Positions 1 through 7,806 of a stretch of 36,361 nt of DNA are shown here, in pieces; positions within the stretch are counted from its first letter, which is position 1; every line of letters starts with the position of its first letter. The translations under genes were made by a program, and so were the position numbers. This DNA is from Chloroflexota bacterium (GTDB lineage Bacteria > Chloroflexota > Anaerolineae > Anaerolineales > Villigracilaceae), in assembly GCA_016213105.1 (NCBI GenBank), contig JACRBN010000008.1, positions 1 to 36,361 of the forward strand. The letters are read 5' to 3'. The notes below the pieces were generated by a model. That model saw nothing but the letters and a program-made list of their open reading frames with translations, was not told where the DNA came from and ran no database searches.

Positions 1-132
1 ATTGTTGGTGTAGCCGTAACGATCGAAGGCTTGCACACCCTGTGATACCACTGGTACAATAGAATCTGGTTGAATGAAACGTCCGAGTTCGGGGTCGTAG
101 TGTCGGGAGCCGTACCAAAGCAAGTTAATGTA
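1..132 (-). pseudogene. Rhs-associated core, C-terminal part of the core only, open at the window edge
   Basis: Read on the minus strand from about 132 to 1, the sequence encodes [19 protein letters not shown] followed by IQPDSIVP and FDRYGYTNN. This is the hallmark end of the Rhs-associated core (W/Y-x-x-SRxYDPxxGRFxxxD, then Q-x-x-NRYxYxxNNP). The reading frame has no start and no upstream core: before codon TAC at 132-130 the sequence switches to a different gene in another frame. The missing upstream half is the orphan core that ends at 22388 on the plus strand; joining them at the shared TGACAGT gives ...YTGQVSDS + YINLLWYG... in frame. The toxin tip that normally follows the core would lie beyond the left edge. 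The family call is very secure; the fragment by itself cannot be translated as a normal gene. Confidence 0.9.
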
Positions 133-139
133 ACTGTCA
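133..139 (-). repeat. Left copy of the 7-bp inversion-joint sequence TGACAGT
   Basis: On the minus strand the sequence reads CGGCC-TGACAGT-TACATT. Upstream of it is the secreted-protein gene, downstream is the Rhs core. The inverted partner is at 22382-22388. Exchanging flanks between these two copies repairs two genes at once. Confidence 0.85.
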
Positions 140-1697
140 GGCCGTTCGGGAGCGTACTTGTATCCCAGGGGCGGGACCAGGCTTCCCGCTCCCCATCGGA
201 GGCCGCCTGCCAGGTCAGGCCCGCATCGAAGGATAGTTCCGTAGCCGATACCCCGGAGGTTTCATCCTGCGATGTCCCAGCCAGCACAACCCGTCCCCGC
301 AGCACTTCCCCATCGCCAGGAGAACTAAAATGGGTCACAGGCGGTACGGTGTCCACGTAGAGCACCTCCGTCTGCAGGGTTTCATTTCCAGCCACATCGC
401 GCGCACGAACGGCGATGGGATACACCCCGTCCGCCAGGAGAAGCGGCAAGGCTTCCCAGGTGGCGCCTTCATCCCGGCTTATGGCAACCGTATCCAGCCC
501 CGAGGTTGCATCCTGCGCAACCGCCGAAACGTTTACTTCTGAGATATACCAACCCTCCATTCCATTCAACGGAGGGAGAAGGATGTCCAGCAGCGGCGCG
601 GTACTGTCACGCCGCCATCCGATATCTCTTGCCGCCGTCCTGCCGCTGGCAGACCTCGCCACACAGTTGCCAACACCTACTCCCTCCGGCAAAGGAAGGC
701 TGCAGGCACTCCCGCACGAAAAAGGAATGCCCTTCAAGTCTCCGCTGATGAAAACATCAAATCCCTGGGGATCGCTGGCGGTCAGTTCGAGAGCCAGTTC
801 CCCGCGGCACCATCTTGCATTCCCCCACTGGCTGCAAACCAACCTGCTCGTGATCTGCGGGGGCAGCGGAGTGGTTGTATGCGTGGGCGTGAAGGTGGCT
901 GTGTTCGTTGGCGTGAACGTATAGGTCGGGGTAAAGGTGGCCGTGCTCGTAGGTGTGAACGTAGTCGTGTTCGTTGGGAGGAACGTGTAGGTCGGGGTGG
1001 CAGTAGGCGTGAAGGTAGTTGTGTTTATTGGCGTAAACGTTTGGGTCGGGGTGAACGTGCGGGTGGCAGTCAGGGTCGCCGTTCTCGTCGGGGTGCGGGA
1101 GGGCGCAATCGTCGGAGTGCGAGTCGGCGTGAAGGTACGGGTGGGAGACGGGGTCACGCTGGGCGGCGGCCCGCCGTAGGTCACATCCGTGGAACGAAAG
1201 AGCACATATCCGCCCTGGGCAGACAGGGACCAGCTGCGGCAACCGGCCGGCACCGGCAGGTGCACGCTGATAAAGCCCGGCAGGCCGCTGCCCGGCCCCA
1301 GGTACAGGTCGCTTGTGCTCACGGACGAACAGGCCTGCAGAATGGCGGTTCCAACCATGTCGTCATGGGTGAAGGCCAGCATCACCTCGAAGTAGGCGAT
1401 GTCGCGATCGAAGGAACCCAGGACGGTCCCGCCCGGCCCCAGGTACGTGACCCACTCGTCACAGCGGTACTCGCAAGAGGCCCCGCCCTCTTCGGGCGGC
1501 AGGGAAGAGCCGTCCCGGTGTGAGACAAAGAGGTATTGCACCGGCCCGCTCCAGTCGAGATAACCGCTGTCGTGCGCCTGGTCATAGGTGCGGCCCTCGG
1601 GCAGAGCCAGGGCAAATGGCGGCAGGATGGATGCAAAAGCAGTCGTCCCGAGGACGACCAGGGTCAATAGGATAAGTCTCGATCTGATTGACTGCAT
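133..1697 (-). CDS. Secreted protein with Thr/Pro linker and Ig-like domains, 3' end replaced by Rhs sequence
   Basis: The start is ATG at 1697, preceded by GGAG with 6 nt spacing, 22 nt after the stop of the small membrane gene. The first ~30 residues form a signal peptide ([17 protein letters not shown]... ending near FALA). A Cys-containing globular part follows, with a segment around [13 protein letters not shown]. Residues ~176-280 are a low-complexity linker of repeated TFTPT and TPT units (about 860-1170). Two Ig-like or bacterial surface domains follow, with motifs [27 protein letters not shown] and VDTVPP. At codon 522 the recognisable sequence stops ([12 protein letters not shown]) and the frame runs, by chance open, through antisense-free Rhs DNA to the window edge. 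Using the sequence at 22389-22410 instead gives LAVKTT and a TGA stop, for a 528-residue protein. It is last in the operon with the VirD4-like gene. A cell-surface role is inferred; no enzyme motif was seen. Confidence 0.8.
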
Positions 1698-1719
1698 GTT
1701 ATTCTCCAGCAAAGCCCGG

Positions 1720-1887
1720 CTAATACTCCTGGAAATCCTGCAATCCAAGATGGAAAAGAATCAACAAAGACATCGCCAGGACGACCAGCCCCATCCCCGC
1801 GAACAGGAGCACCTGCATTGGAAGCAGATGCCCAAGTAAAAAGCCTGCAAACAGGCCGACGAAAAAACCGATCAGGAATTTGAACAT
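1720..1887 (-). CDS. Small membrane protein (55 aa), unknown function
   Basis: ATG at 1887 is preceded by GAGGTGA, a good ribosome binding site. The frame encodes 55 residues beginning [20 protein letters not shown] and ending LGLQDFQEY. It holds two hydrophobic segments, at about residues 4-22 and 25-46, separated by a short LLPMQ turn, with few charges, so a two-span membrane hairpin is likely. It overlaps the end of the upstream 110-residue gene by 16 nt and lies 22 nt before the secreted-protein gene, so it is part of the VirD4-like operon. No family is recognised; small membrane proteins of this kind occur in secretion clusters, but no specific function can be read from it. Confidence 0.7.
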   Translation of the reverse strand: MFKFLIGFFVGLFAGFLLGHLLPMQVLLFAGMGLVVLAMSLLILFHLGLQDFQEY

Positions 1888-2204
1888 TTCACCTCATCCT
1901 TCAAGAACTTCCGCTCATCCAGGGACTGCCACCAGGAGATTTCACTCAACAGCAAACGAAACTCCCACAGGATCCCCGCGGCAGACAGGGAGTCAAACCA
2001 GGCGTTCAAACCGTCCTTCAGACCAGCCGGCATATCCGCCTCGCAGCGGGCGGCAGCCTCGAAGCCACCTCCCATATTCAAGCGGTTGCAATGCGCCTGC
2101 AGCCATTCGAGAAAACATCGGCGGCGCTCCAACTCCAGCTCGAGCGTTTGCCGCAGGATCTCGGATACCATTTCCTCCACCAGGGAGCGATCGCGGGGAT
2201 CCAT
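1872..2204 (-). CDS. Hypothetical protein (110 aa) following the VirD4-like gene
   Basis: The frame begins MDPRDRSLVEEMVSEILRQT if the ATG at 2204 is used; a TTG at 2210 would add two residues and overlap the previous stop. The stop of the VirD4-like gene (2209-2207) is only 2 nt away, so translation is almost certainly coupled. The protein is soluble, helical and rich in Glu/Arg/Leu, with a basic-acidic N-terminal helix and two Cys residues (CFLEW, HCNRL). No transmembrane segment or known motif is seen. It probably acts with the ATPase encoded just before it, which is an inference from the coupling alone. Confidence 0.65.
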   Translation of the reverse strand: MDPRDRSLVEEMVSEILRQTLELELERRRCFLEWLQAHCNRLNMGGGFEAAARCEADMPAGLKDGLNAWFDSLSAAGILWEFRLLLSEISWWQSLDERKFLKDEVKCSNS

Positions 2205-2206
2205 CC

Positions 2207-4681
2207 TCAAAATCCCAACCGCCGCTCGTCCGGCTGGGAGTCGGGCTGGGTCACCTTTTTCGTCTGGTGGGTCATACGCGCGGACAGAAATTCATCCAAC
2301 AGGGAGGCCAGGGCCGCAGGCATCATGCTCTGCAGGATGCGGGCGGCCTTCTCCTGCCAGCCATCGGCCGGCAGGTATTCCGCTGGATGGCTGGCGATCA
2401 CCTCCGCGATCAAACCCTTCACCCGTGCGCCATCCGCGCGCGGGAGGGGACGGATGCGGGCCAGGGTCGGGGGCTGCCAGCGGCCGCCAATGCGCGCCCG
2501 CAGCCAGCATTGCAGGGAGGGCAGGTCGAGGGTCATGGCCCCGTAGCGCACGGTGGAATTCAAGGTGGCGCGGATCAGATCTGCATCCTCGGGGTCGGGC
2601 GAAAAGAACATCTGCGTGGAGGTGTTGGCCAGCAGGGCCTGCACGACCGGCTCCATGCCCTCCACCTTGCGCATCATCGAGAGCGACTGGGCCAGCACGA
2701 ACATGCGCGCCCCGAACTTGGCGCCCTCCGCCAGCATCGACTCCAGGCGCATGCCGGAGCCGATCTCCTGGGCTTCGTCCACAATAAAATAGAAGGGAAT
2801 GGGCCTTTCAAGGGTGGCTTTGCGATAGGCGGCGTCGAAGACGTTGTACAGCACCGAGGCGGTCAGGCGCGCCCCTTCGCGGCCCATCTCGCCCGAGGGC
2901 AGGCGCAGGACGATCCAGGCCCGTTCCTCGATCCAGCGGTTCAAGTCTACGAAACGCTCCTGGTGCATGGCGGAGAACAACCAGGGCGAGAGTTCCAGCG
3001 CCATCACCTTGGAGAGGATCGGGCTGATCACCTCCGTGACCCAGCCCTGGCTCCATTTATCGCCCTCGCCGGTCTGGCCCAGCAGGGCGTCCAGGGCCAG
3101 CGCGCCCATGCGTTCGCCGGGCGGCAGCAGGGACATGGCTTTGTGCCGCCAATCCTTGTTGAAGGCCATGAAGACCACGTGCAGCAGGCCCAGCCCGTCG
3201 CCGGGATGCTGCTGGTTCCAGACATGCGCCAGGCGGAACAGGCCCAGCAGGGCGGCCTGCATGCGCGGACCCCAGTAGTCGTCCCAGATGCGCCGCCCGA
3301 TCTGGACGATGGCGTTGCCGGCCCAGGTGAAATCGGGCACGGCCAGCAGGTTCAACGGGATGACCTGGGGCTGGTCCGGGGTGATGACGCGCAGGCGGCG
3401 GAGGGCGGCCTGACGCTGCGGTTCGGGCAATTGAGCAATGCAATCCAGGAAGGCATCCGCCAGGGAAACGTGCGGGTCGACCAGGAAGATGCCGGGCGCT
3501 TCCGCGCCTTTGGCGATCAGCTGCTCCAGCATGGCGAAGACGAAGGAGGATTTGCCGCTTCGGCTGCCGCCCGTGGCCAGGCCATGCCCATCCGGGTCGA
3601 CGCCCACCGCCTCGCCGGTGGCCACGCTTTGCCCGATCTTGAAACCGGCTTCAAGCAGGGATTGCGAGGGCGGCGGGGCGGGCACCTCCTGCCAGACGGC
3701 CGGGTCCAGCAGCCCCGAACCCTCTCCCAGCTGCAAGGGGGCGATCAGGCCGGCCAGTTCCCCAGCCGGCAGCGGAAAGCCGTGTTTGCAGATTTCCGGC
3801 CAGGCATGCGGCAGCAGGTCCCAGGTCTGCTCGCCCGCCAACAGGGGCAGTTCCAGGGGACAGGAAAGCGTCAGGGCCGCACGGAGCAGGGGCTCCCGTG
3901 TGCGACACTCCAGAATCTCCTGCGGGGTGGAGCGCCAATCCAGCCAGCTGCGCAGCCCCGAGATGGCTGCGAAAGCCAGCGTAAATCCCACGATCACCAC
4001 AGGCATGGCCAGGAGGGGGTAAACCCAGCCCGCGCTCCACAACCCGCCGCCCAGGCCGGCGATGGCGAAGCCCAGCATGAGCATGGCGCGCAGGAAGGCC
4101 AGCTGCATCCCCCAGGGGTTGGGGGTCTGGTTCTCGACGCCGCCTTCGGTTCCGTATGAGTAGGCGGACAGACTCCGCAGGCGCTCCTGCAAGCGGCCCT
4201 CGCTGCCCAGCAGCCAGAGTTTGAGACTCACCTCCCGCCCCTCGCGCGCCGCGCTGATCAGCTGGCTGCCGATGGCCAGCATGGGATCGCTGTCCTTGAG
4301 TGAGGCGATCAGGGAGGGCAGGCGATTGGAGGAATGCAGCACATACCCGCAAGTGTCCAGCGCCGGGTCCTCCAATCTGCGCCAGCGCGAGTGCTGGCCG
4401 GTCAGGGCCGACCAGGCGCCCACCACTCCCTCGGCCGTATTGGGCGGCAGGAACAGGCGCACCCGCAGGCCGTTCGGGGAGGCCAGCCACTCCACCACGG
4501 CTGGGAAGGGCAGCTGCCCGATCCAACCCATGACCTGGGCGCGTAGATCGTCCAGCGCGTGCGGCGCAAAGAGCAGTTCCCAGCCCTGCCATTGCCCGGC
4601 GCACAGCGGACAACGGCCCGGCTCGGATGCGAATTCATAGCCACAGCGCATGCACACGTACCCTTTCGCGGGGCGCATCAT
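2207..4681 (-). CDS. VirD4/TraG-like coupling ATPase with N-terminal zinc ribbon
   Basis: The protein of ~824 residues has the parts of a type IV secretion coupling protein or DNA-translocase ATPase. An N-terminal C-x2-C / C-x2-C zinc ribbon (YVCMRCGYEF...CPLCAGQ) opens it. A two-span membrane region follows at about residues 195-245 (MLMLGFAIAGLGGGLW, YPLLAMPVVIVGFTLAFAA). The ATPase domain has Walker A GGSRSGKSS near residue 370, the FLVDPHVSLAD strand typical of TraG/TraD proteins, and Walker B FYFIVDEAQEIG near 630. ATG 4681 was preferred over an upstream in-frame TTG (4687); the ribosome binding site is weak for both. It heads an operon with the 110-aa, 55-aa and secreted-protein genes. 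In known systems such ATPases recruit DNA or protein substrates to a type IV channel at the inner membrane. No relaxase is seen in the window, so protein export is as likely as conjugation. The zinc ribbon is unusual for the family. Confidence 0.8.
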   Translation of the reverse strand: MMRPAKGYVCMRCGYEFASEPGRCPLCAGQWQGWELLFAPHALDDLRAQVMGWIGQLPFPAVVEWLASPNGLRVRLFLPPNTAEGVVGAWSALTGQHSRWRRLEDPALDTCGYVLHSSNRLPSLIASLKDSDPMLAIGSQLISAAREGREVSLKLWLLGSEGRLQERLRSLSAYSYGTEGGVENQTPNPWGMQLAFLRAMLMLGFAIAGLGGGLWSAGWVYPLLAMPVVIVGFTLAFAAISGLRSWLDWRSTPQEILECRTREPLLRAALTLSCPLELPLLAGEQTWDLLPHAWPEICKHGFPLPAGELAGLIAPLQLGEGSGLLDPAVWQEVPAPPPSQSLLEAGFKIGQSVATGEAVGVDPDGHGLATGGSRSGKSSFVFAMLEQLIAKGAEAPGIFLVDPHVSLADAFLDCIAQLPEPQRQAALRRLRVITPDQPQVIPLNLLAVPDFTWAGNAIVQIGRRIWDDYWGPRMQAALLGLFRLAHVWNQQHPGDGLGLLHVVFMAFNKDWRHKAMSLLPPGERMGALALDALLGQTGEGDKWSQGWVTEVISPILSKVMALELSPWLFSAMHQERFVDLNRWIEERAWIVLRLPSGEMGREGARLTASVLYNVFDAAYRKATLERPIPFYFIVDEAQEIGSGMRLESMLAEGAKFGARMFVLAQSLSMMRKVEGMEPVVQALLANTSTQMFFSPDPEDADLIRATLNSTVRYGAMTLDLPSLQCWLRARIGGRWQPPTLARIRPLPRADGARVKGLIAEVIASHPAEYLPADGWQEKAARILQSMMPAALASLLDEFLSARMTHQTKKVTQPDSQPDERRLGF

Positions 4682-4836
4682 GGGCAATCTCTATCCAGGT
4701 CAGGAAGGAAAGAAAGCAGGAGACTCCTGCGGGAAAATATCCACATGCGCCCCATCATAAAAAAAGACGCAGGGGGGTCCTGCTCCCGTGTCGGTAAGGA
4801 TTGGATGACTGCTGCCGGCATGAACATCCAAAGGGG

Positions 4837-4855
4837 TTCCCGTAATTAACGGGAA
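4837..4855. repeat. Perfect inverted repeat, first of two related copies
   Basis: TTCCCGT and ACGGGAA are exact reverse complements around AATTA. A degenerate second copy with the same flanks lies at about 5036-5066. Possible operator or small dispersed palindromic element. Confidence 0.6.
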
Positions 4856-4858
4856 AGA

Positions 4859-4870
4859 GCCTTACCACGA
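4859..4870 (+). repeat. Left 12-bp direct repeat flanking the toxin-antitoxin module
   Basis: GCCTTACCACGA here is identical to 5936-5947, and both are preceded by an A-rich tract. The two copies bracket the phd/vapC-like pair and its promoter. Confidence 0.6.
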
Positions 4871-5088
4871 AGGACACACAGTCTTGCGCTGATATCGAAG
4901 CGACACCAAGGGGTCAAAAAACTTGCTTCCTCGTTTTTTTTCCTCACCTGCCCTGCCGTCTCGCACCGTCGTGCTCGCGGCACGAACGGTGGCGGGCGGT
5001 GCCAGGGTTGTGACCGTCGTGCTCTTTGTGTTGGAAAGGGGATTTCCCGTTAAAAACGGTAGAGCCTAAATATTTTCCTTCCCCCTCG

Positions 5089-5117
5089 TTGCAAAAAGTG
5101 ACTACATTTGCTATAAT
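5089..5117 (+). promoter_or_regulatory. Promoter of the toxin-antitoxin operon with overlapping operator-like repeat
   Basis: TTGCAA (-35, 5089-5094) and TATAAT (-10, 5112-5117) are separated by 17 bp. The -10 box sits inside an imperfect repeat TGACTACATT ... AATGTGGCTACA, as expected for an operator bound by the antitoxin. GGAG at 5131-5134 is the ribosome binding site for the ATG at 5141. Confidence 0.75.
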
Positions 5118-5140
5118 GTGGCTACAAAAAGGAGACTCCT

Positions 5141-5416
5141 ATGAGTGAAACGCGTGTTGGAACACGAGAATTGAAAACCAGGTTAAGCGAATACATGCGC
5201 CGTGTCAAAGCGGGTGAGACTATTACTGTTACCGAGCATGGCAAAACGATTGGTCAGATTGTCCCGATCAGGGCCACGATTGAGGAACGTCTTCAGGCAA
5301 TGGTGGCAGCCGGCCAGGCCGAATGGAATGGACAGAAACTCAAGCCTTATCGGCCAAAAGCGATCAATAAAGGGAACCGCCAGCTCTCCGATCTGATTGT
5401 GGAGGATCGGGAATGA
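5141..5416 (+). CDS. Phd/YefM-family antitoxin
   Basis: The 91-residue protein has the Phd/YefM N-terminal fold: VGTRELKTRLSEYMRRVKAGETITVTEHGKTIGQIVPI. It matches the conserved layout of a short beta strand, a helix with LSxxLxxVxxGE, and the strand pair V-T-x-x-G-x-x-x-A/G-x-I-V-P. This part binds DNA as a dimer; the C-terminal half (residues ~50-91, ending LSDLIVEDRE) is the toxin-binding tail. It overlaps the downstream PIN-toxin gene by ATGA, the usual coupling in such pairs. The promoter at 5089-5117 carries a symmetric element, consistent with autorepression. The role is to hold the toxin inactive and repress the operon. Confidence 0.93.
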   Translation: MSETRVGTRELKTRLSEYMRRVKAGETITVTEHGKTIGQIVPIRATIEERLQAMVAAGQAEWNGQKLKPYRPKAINKGNRQLSDLIVEDRE

Positions 5417-5853
5417 TTCTTTATCTTGATACCAGTGCATTGATCAAACGCTACGTGGTTGAAGCTGGGTCAAACGAAGTTACTGCTTTTATCGAACAGG
5501 CTGAAACGGTCGGTTCTGTCCTTCTGACGCGCATTGAAATGGCGGCTGCGCTGTCCAAGGCTGTCCGCATGAACTGGGTGGAAAGTGGAGAGGCGGATAG
5601 CGCCTGGCACGATTTTCTCGCGCACTGGCAATCTTTCACTCGTCTGTCCGTGACTCCGGCATTGGCAGAGCGTGCTGCGCGCCTGGCTTGGGAATATGGC
5701 TTGCGCGGGTATGATGCCACTCACTTGGCGGCAGCTTTGCTCTGGCAGGAAACCTTGGAAATGCCCGTCACGTTGGCAACCTATGACCGCGAATTGTGGC
5801 TGGCGGGACAAAAAGCCGGACTGATGGTCTGGCCCACAGGCCTGGCATCTTGA
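5413..5853 (+). CDS. VapC-like PIN-domain ribonuclease toxin
   Basis: The 146-residue protein is a complete PIN domain. The acidic metal-binding residues are in place: D6 in MILYLDTSALIK, E42 in TRIEMAAAL, D101 in RGYDATHLAAAL and D125 in TYDREL. PIN toxins cut RNA (often tRNA or rRNA) using Mg2+ or Mn2+. The start overlaps the antitoxin stop by 4 nt, so the pair is translationally coupled. The partner is Phd-like rather than VapB-like, a common mixed pairing. No frame damage is seen, so the module is probably functional. It sits alone between 12-bp direct repeats, which suggests that it arrived as a unit. Confidence 0.93.
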   Translation: MILYLDTSALIKRYVVEAGSNEVTAFIEQAETVGSVLLTRIEMAAALSKAVRMNWVESGEADSAWHDFLAHWQSFTRLSVTPALAERAARLAWEYGLRGYDATHLAAALLWQETLEMPVTLATYDRELWLAGQKAGLMVWPTGLAS

Positions 5854-6163
5854 AATCTGGTTTATCGGCAATCATCTCCGGGTTGGGAAGCAGGGGCAAG
5901 TCACTATGAGAATAACCAGCAAGGAATGAAGCAAAGCCTTACCACGACGACAGACATTTTGGACAACGCGATTGCGAAAGGGTGTCCACCCAGTTAGCGC
6001 AATCACACTAAACGTGCGAAGCTCAATCAGATTCCATTTGGATACTACTTGTCTTATCCGCCAGTCTCTTTAAGGTCTGAAAATGTTTGCTCAGAGAAGG
6101 AAGTTATCTGATGCTTTTCGGCAAGGCTCTCAAAGGCGCACTGCGAAAGCCTTGCATTTTGCC
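5854..6163. other. Intergenic stretch, no gene seen
   Basis: No coding potential is evident in either strand. It contains the right-hand 12-bp repeat (5936-5947) and leads into the promoter at 6164. Short inverted AAGGC/GCCTT words occur, but no clear terminator was found after the toxin gene. Confidence 0.5.
5936..5947 (+). repeat. Right 12-bp direct repeat flanking the toxin-antitoxin module
   Basis: GCCTTACCACGA is identical to 4859-4870, with the toxin-antitoxin pair between them. Confidence 0.6.
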
Positions 6164-6206
6164 TTGACATCTTTTTCTAATTACATTATATTCGGAAACA
6201 ACCGAA
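6164..6206 (+). promoter_or_regulatory. Strong promoter plus palindromic operator for the GbsR-like regulator
   Basis: TTGACA (6164-6169) and TATATT (6187-6192) are 17 bp apart, close to the housekeeping consensus. Immediately at the -10 end lies the palindrome TTCGG-AAACAA-CCGAA (6191-6206), placed where a bound protein would block transcription. A related word ACCGAAAGAACCGAT stands just before the start of the polyprenyl synthase gene (6793-6807). Confidence 0.8.
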
Positions 6207-6225
6207 ATAAAAGAACCGAGATCGA

Positions 6226-6753
6226 ATGGAACTAACACCCGTCGCGCAAAAATTCATTGTCCACTGGGGAGAGATGGGCGAAAAGTGGGGCATCAACCGC
6301 ACCATCGCCCAGATTCACGGGCTGCTGTACCTCTCCCCCAAGCCGCTCAACGCCGAGGAGATCAGCGAAACCCTGTCGCTGGCGCGGTCAACCGTAAGCG
6401 TGGGACTGCGCGAACTCGAAGGCTGGGGCATCATCCGTGTCATCCAGTTGTTGGGTGAGCGCACCGACTATTTCGAAGTCAAGGGCGACGCTTACGAGAT
6501 GTTCCGCTTCATCGTCGATTATCGCAAGCGCCGCGAGGTGGATCCTACCCTGCACATGCTGCGCGAGTCGATGGCGCAACTCGAAGCCGACGAAGACTCC
6601 CATACCAGGGAAAAGATGCAATCCATGCTCGACCTGTTCGAGGTCTCTGACTCGCTTTACCAGCAGGCGCAGAAGATTTCCACCAAAACCATCGTCCGCG
6701 TAGCAAAGACAGGCGACATCCTCACAAAAATTTTGAAGTTCTTTCCCGACTAG
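6226..6753 (+). CDS. GbsR/MarR-like winged-helix transcriptional regulator
   Basis: The 175-residue protein starts MELTPVAQKFIVHWGEMGEKWGINRTIAQIHGLLYL, the typical opening of GbsR-type members of the MarR superfamily. A winged helix-turn-helix follows at ~30-95 (LNAEEISETLSLARSTVSVGLRELEGWGIIRVIQ, then a wing with GERTDYFEVKGDAYEMF). The C-terminal part is helical and probably dimerises. GbsR proteins respond to choline-like ligands in Bacillus, but this subfamily is broad and the ligand here is unknown. The gene is first in a run with a polyprenyl synthase and two membrane proteins, so it probably controls those genes and itself through the palindrome at 6191-6206. The family call is secure; the regulon is inferred. 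Confidence 0.85.
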   Translation: MELTPVAQKFIVHWGEMGEKWGINRTIAQIHGLLYLSPKPLNAEEISETLSLARSTVSVGLRELEGWGIIRVIQLLGERTDYFEVKGDAYEMFRFIVDYRKRREVDPTLHMLRESMAQLEADEDSHTREKMQSMLDLFEVSDSLYQQAQKISTKTIVRVAKTGDILTKILKFFPD

Positions 6754-6807
6754 GAAAGGGCTTTATTTTTTTGCCCGCACATTTCGATTTCTACCGAAAG
6801 AACCGAT

Positions 6808-7788
6808 ATGGAAACATTATTGAATACTCCCCCCGTTTTGATGAACCCACCCACCGTCCAGTTGGATCAGGTGGAGGCGCTGCTTGCTTCACAGGTGGAT
6901 GGAAACCGCTCCCCGCTCGATGCTGCCCTTGCCCAGTTGATTTCTGCTGGCGGAAAGCGAATCCGCCCGCGCCTTGCCTTGCTGACGGGTGGTCTGCTCG
7001 CTGCTGACCCTGCTCCGCTGCTGCATCTGGCTGCGGCAATCGAGATGTTGCACACCGCCACCCTAATCCACGACGATTTTGTGGACGGGGCAAGCCTGCG
7101 GCGCGGCGTCGAAACGCTCAACGCCCATCAGTCGGCGGCTGCCAGTGTGCTGGTCGGCGACTTCGCCTTCACCCGCGCGGCGCGACTGGTGCTGGCGACT
7201 GGTTCTCTTTCAGCCGTTGATATGTTCACCGAAGCCATGGCGACGATAGTGAACGGCGAACTGGTCCAGATTACCCGTCCGCGAGGGATTGCCAACCGCG
7301 AGGAATATTTCGACTGGATCGGAGCCAAGACCGCCGCGCTGTTCGAGCTGTCCACTGGTGCGCCTGCCCTGCTCAGCCGAGTCGACGCGGAAGCTGCTTC
7401 ATCTGCCCGACGCTTTGGCTACGCAATCGGCGTGGCTTTCCAAATCATGGACGATGTGCTCGACTTCACCAGCGACGCCGCCCATCTGGGAAAACCGTCT
7501 GGTCAGGACTTGCGACAGGGGATTCTGACCCTGCCAGCTTTGATTTATCTCGAAGCCCATCCCGACGACCCAAGCCTGAGTCGGCTGATCAACCGTCAGC
7601 GGCTGCCCGAAGCGGAACTCGCTCAACTGGTGGATTCCATCCGACAAAGCGGCTCCATCGAACAAGCTATTGAAGTCGCGCAGGGCTACGTCCGCGAGGG
7701 GCTGGATGCGCTCAATCAACTACCCGATGGACCCGAACATCCCTTGCTGGAAAAAATCACCCGCTCGGTGGTGGACAGGGATGAATAA
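6808..7788 (+). CDS. Polyprenyl (isoprenyl) diphosphate synthase
   Basis: The 326-residue protein is a full-length trans-isoprenyl diphosphate synthase. It has GGKRIRP (48-54), the first Asp-rich motif DDFVD (89-93), GDFAFTRA, the lysine motif IGAKTAALFE, and the second Asp-rich motif DDVLD (215-219). Such enzymes condense isopentenyl diphosphate onto an allylic diphosphate to make the prenyl tail of quinones or other lipids. The residues before the first motif (EMLHTATLIH) are small, with no bulky floor residue, which fits a medium- or long-chain product such as hexa- to octaprenyl. The ATG at 6808 has no good Shine-Dalgarno sequence. Placement behind a GbsR-like regulator rather than in a quinone or MEP cluster is unusual. 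Confidence 0.92.
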   Translation: METLLNTPPVLMNPPTVQLDQVEALLASQVDGNRSPLDAALAQLISAGGKRIRPRLALLTGGLLAADPAPLLHLAAAIEMLHTATLIHDDFVDGASLRRGVETLNAHQSAAASVLVGDFAFTRAARLVLATGSLSAVDMFTEAMATIVNGELVQITRPRGIANREEYFDWIGAKTAALFELSTGAPALLSRVDAEAASSARRFGYAIGVAFQIMDDVLDFTSDAAHLGKPSGQDLRQGILTLPALIYLEAHPDDPSLSRLINRQRLPEAELAQLVDSIRQSGSIEQAIEVAQGYVREGLDALNQLPDGPEHPLLEKITRSVVDRDE

Positions 7789-7806
7789 CAAATCAAGGAG
7801 AAAACA

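Larger units (their letters stand above)
4682..5088. other. Intergenic stretch with several palindromes, no gene seen
   Basis: No convincing gene lies between the VirD4-like start and the toxin-antitoxin promoter. The stretch holds a perfect palindrome GCAGGAG-A-CTCCTGC (4716-4730) upstream of the VirD4-like gene, a perfect inverted repeat TTCCCGT-AATTA-ACGGGAA (4837-4855), a related element CCGTT-AAA-AACGG (5047-5059) in similar flanks (GGGG before, AGAGCCT after), and an imperfect hairpin from CACCGTCGTGC and GGCACGAACGGTG near 4967-4993. Confidence 0.6.

Noticed and set aside
860..1170. Tandem GTG/GTA-rich repeats resembling a minisatellite or CRISPR-like array
   Set aside because: On the minus strand the repeats encode TFTPT units in the linker of the secreted protein. 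Unit length and spacing are irregular and there are no spacers.
1880..4159. Long plus-strand open frame of 759 codons
   Set aside because: It is the antisense shadow of the VirD4-like ATPase gene. Its residue content (Gln/His/Gly/Arg-rich, no fold) is typical of antisense frames in high-G+C DNA.
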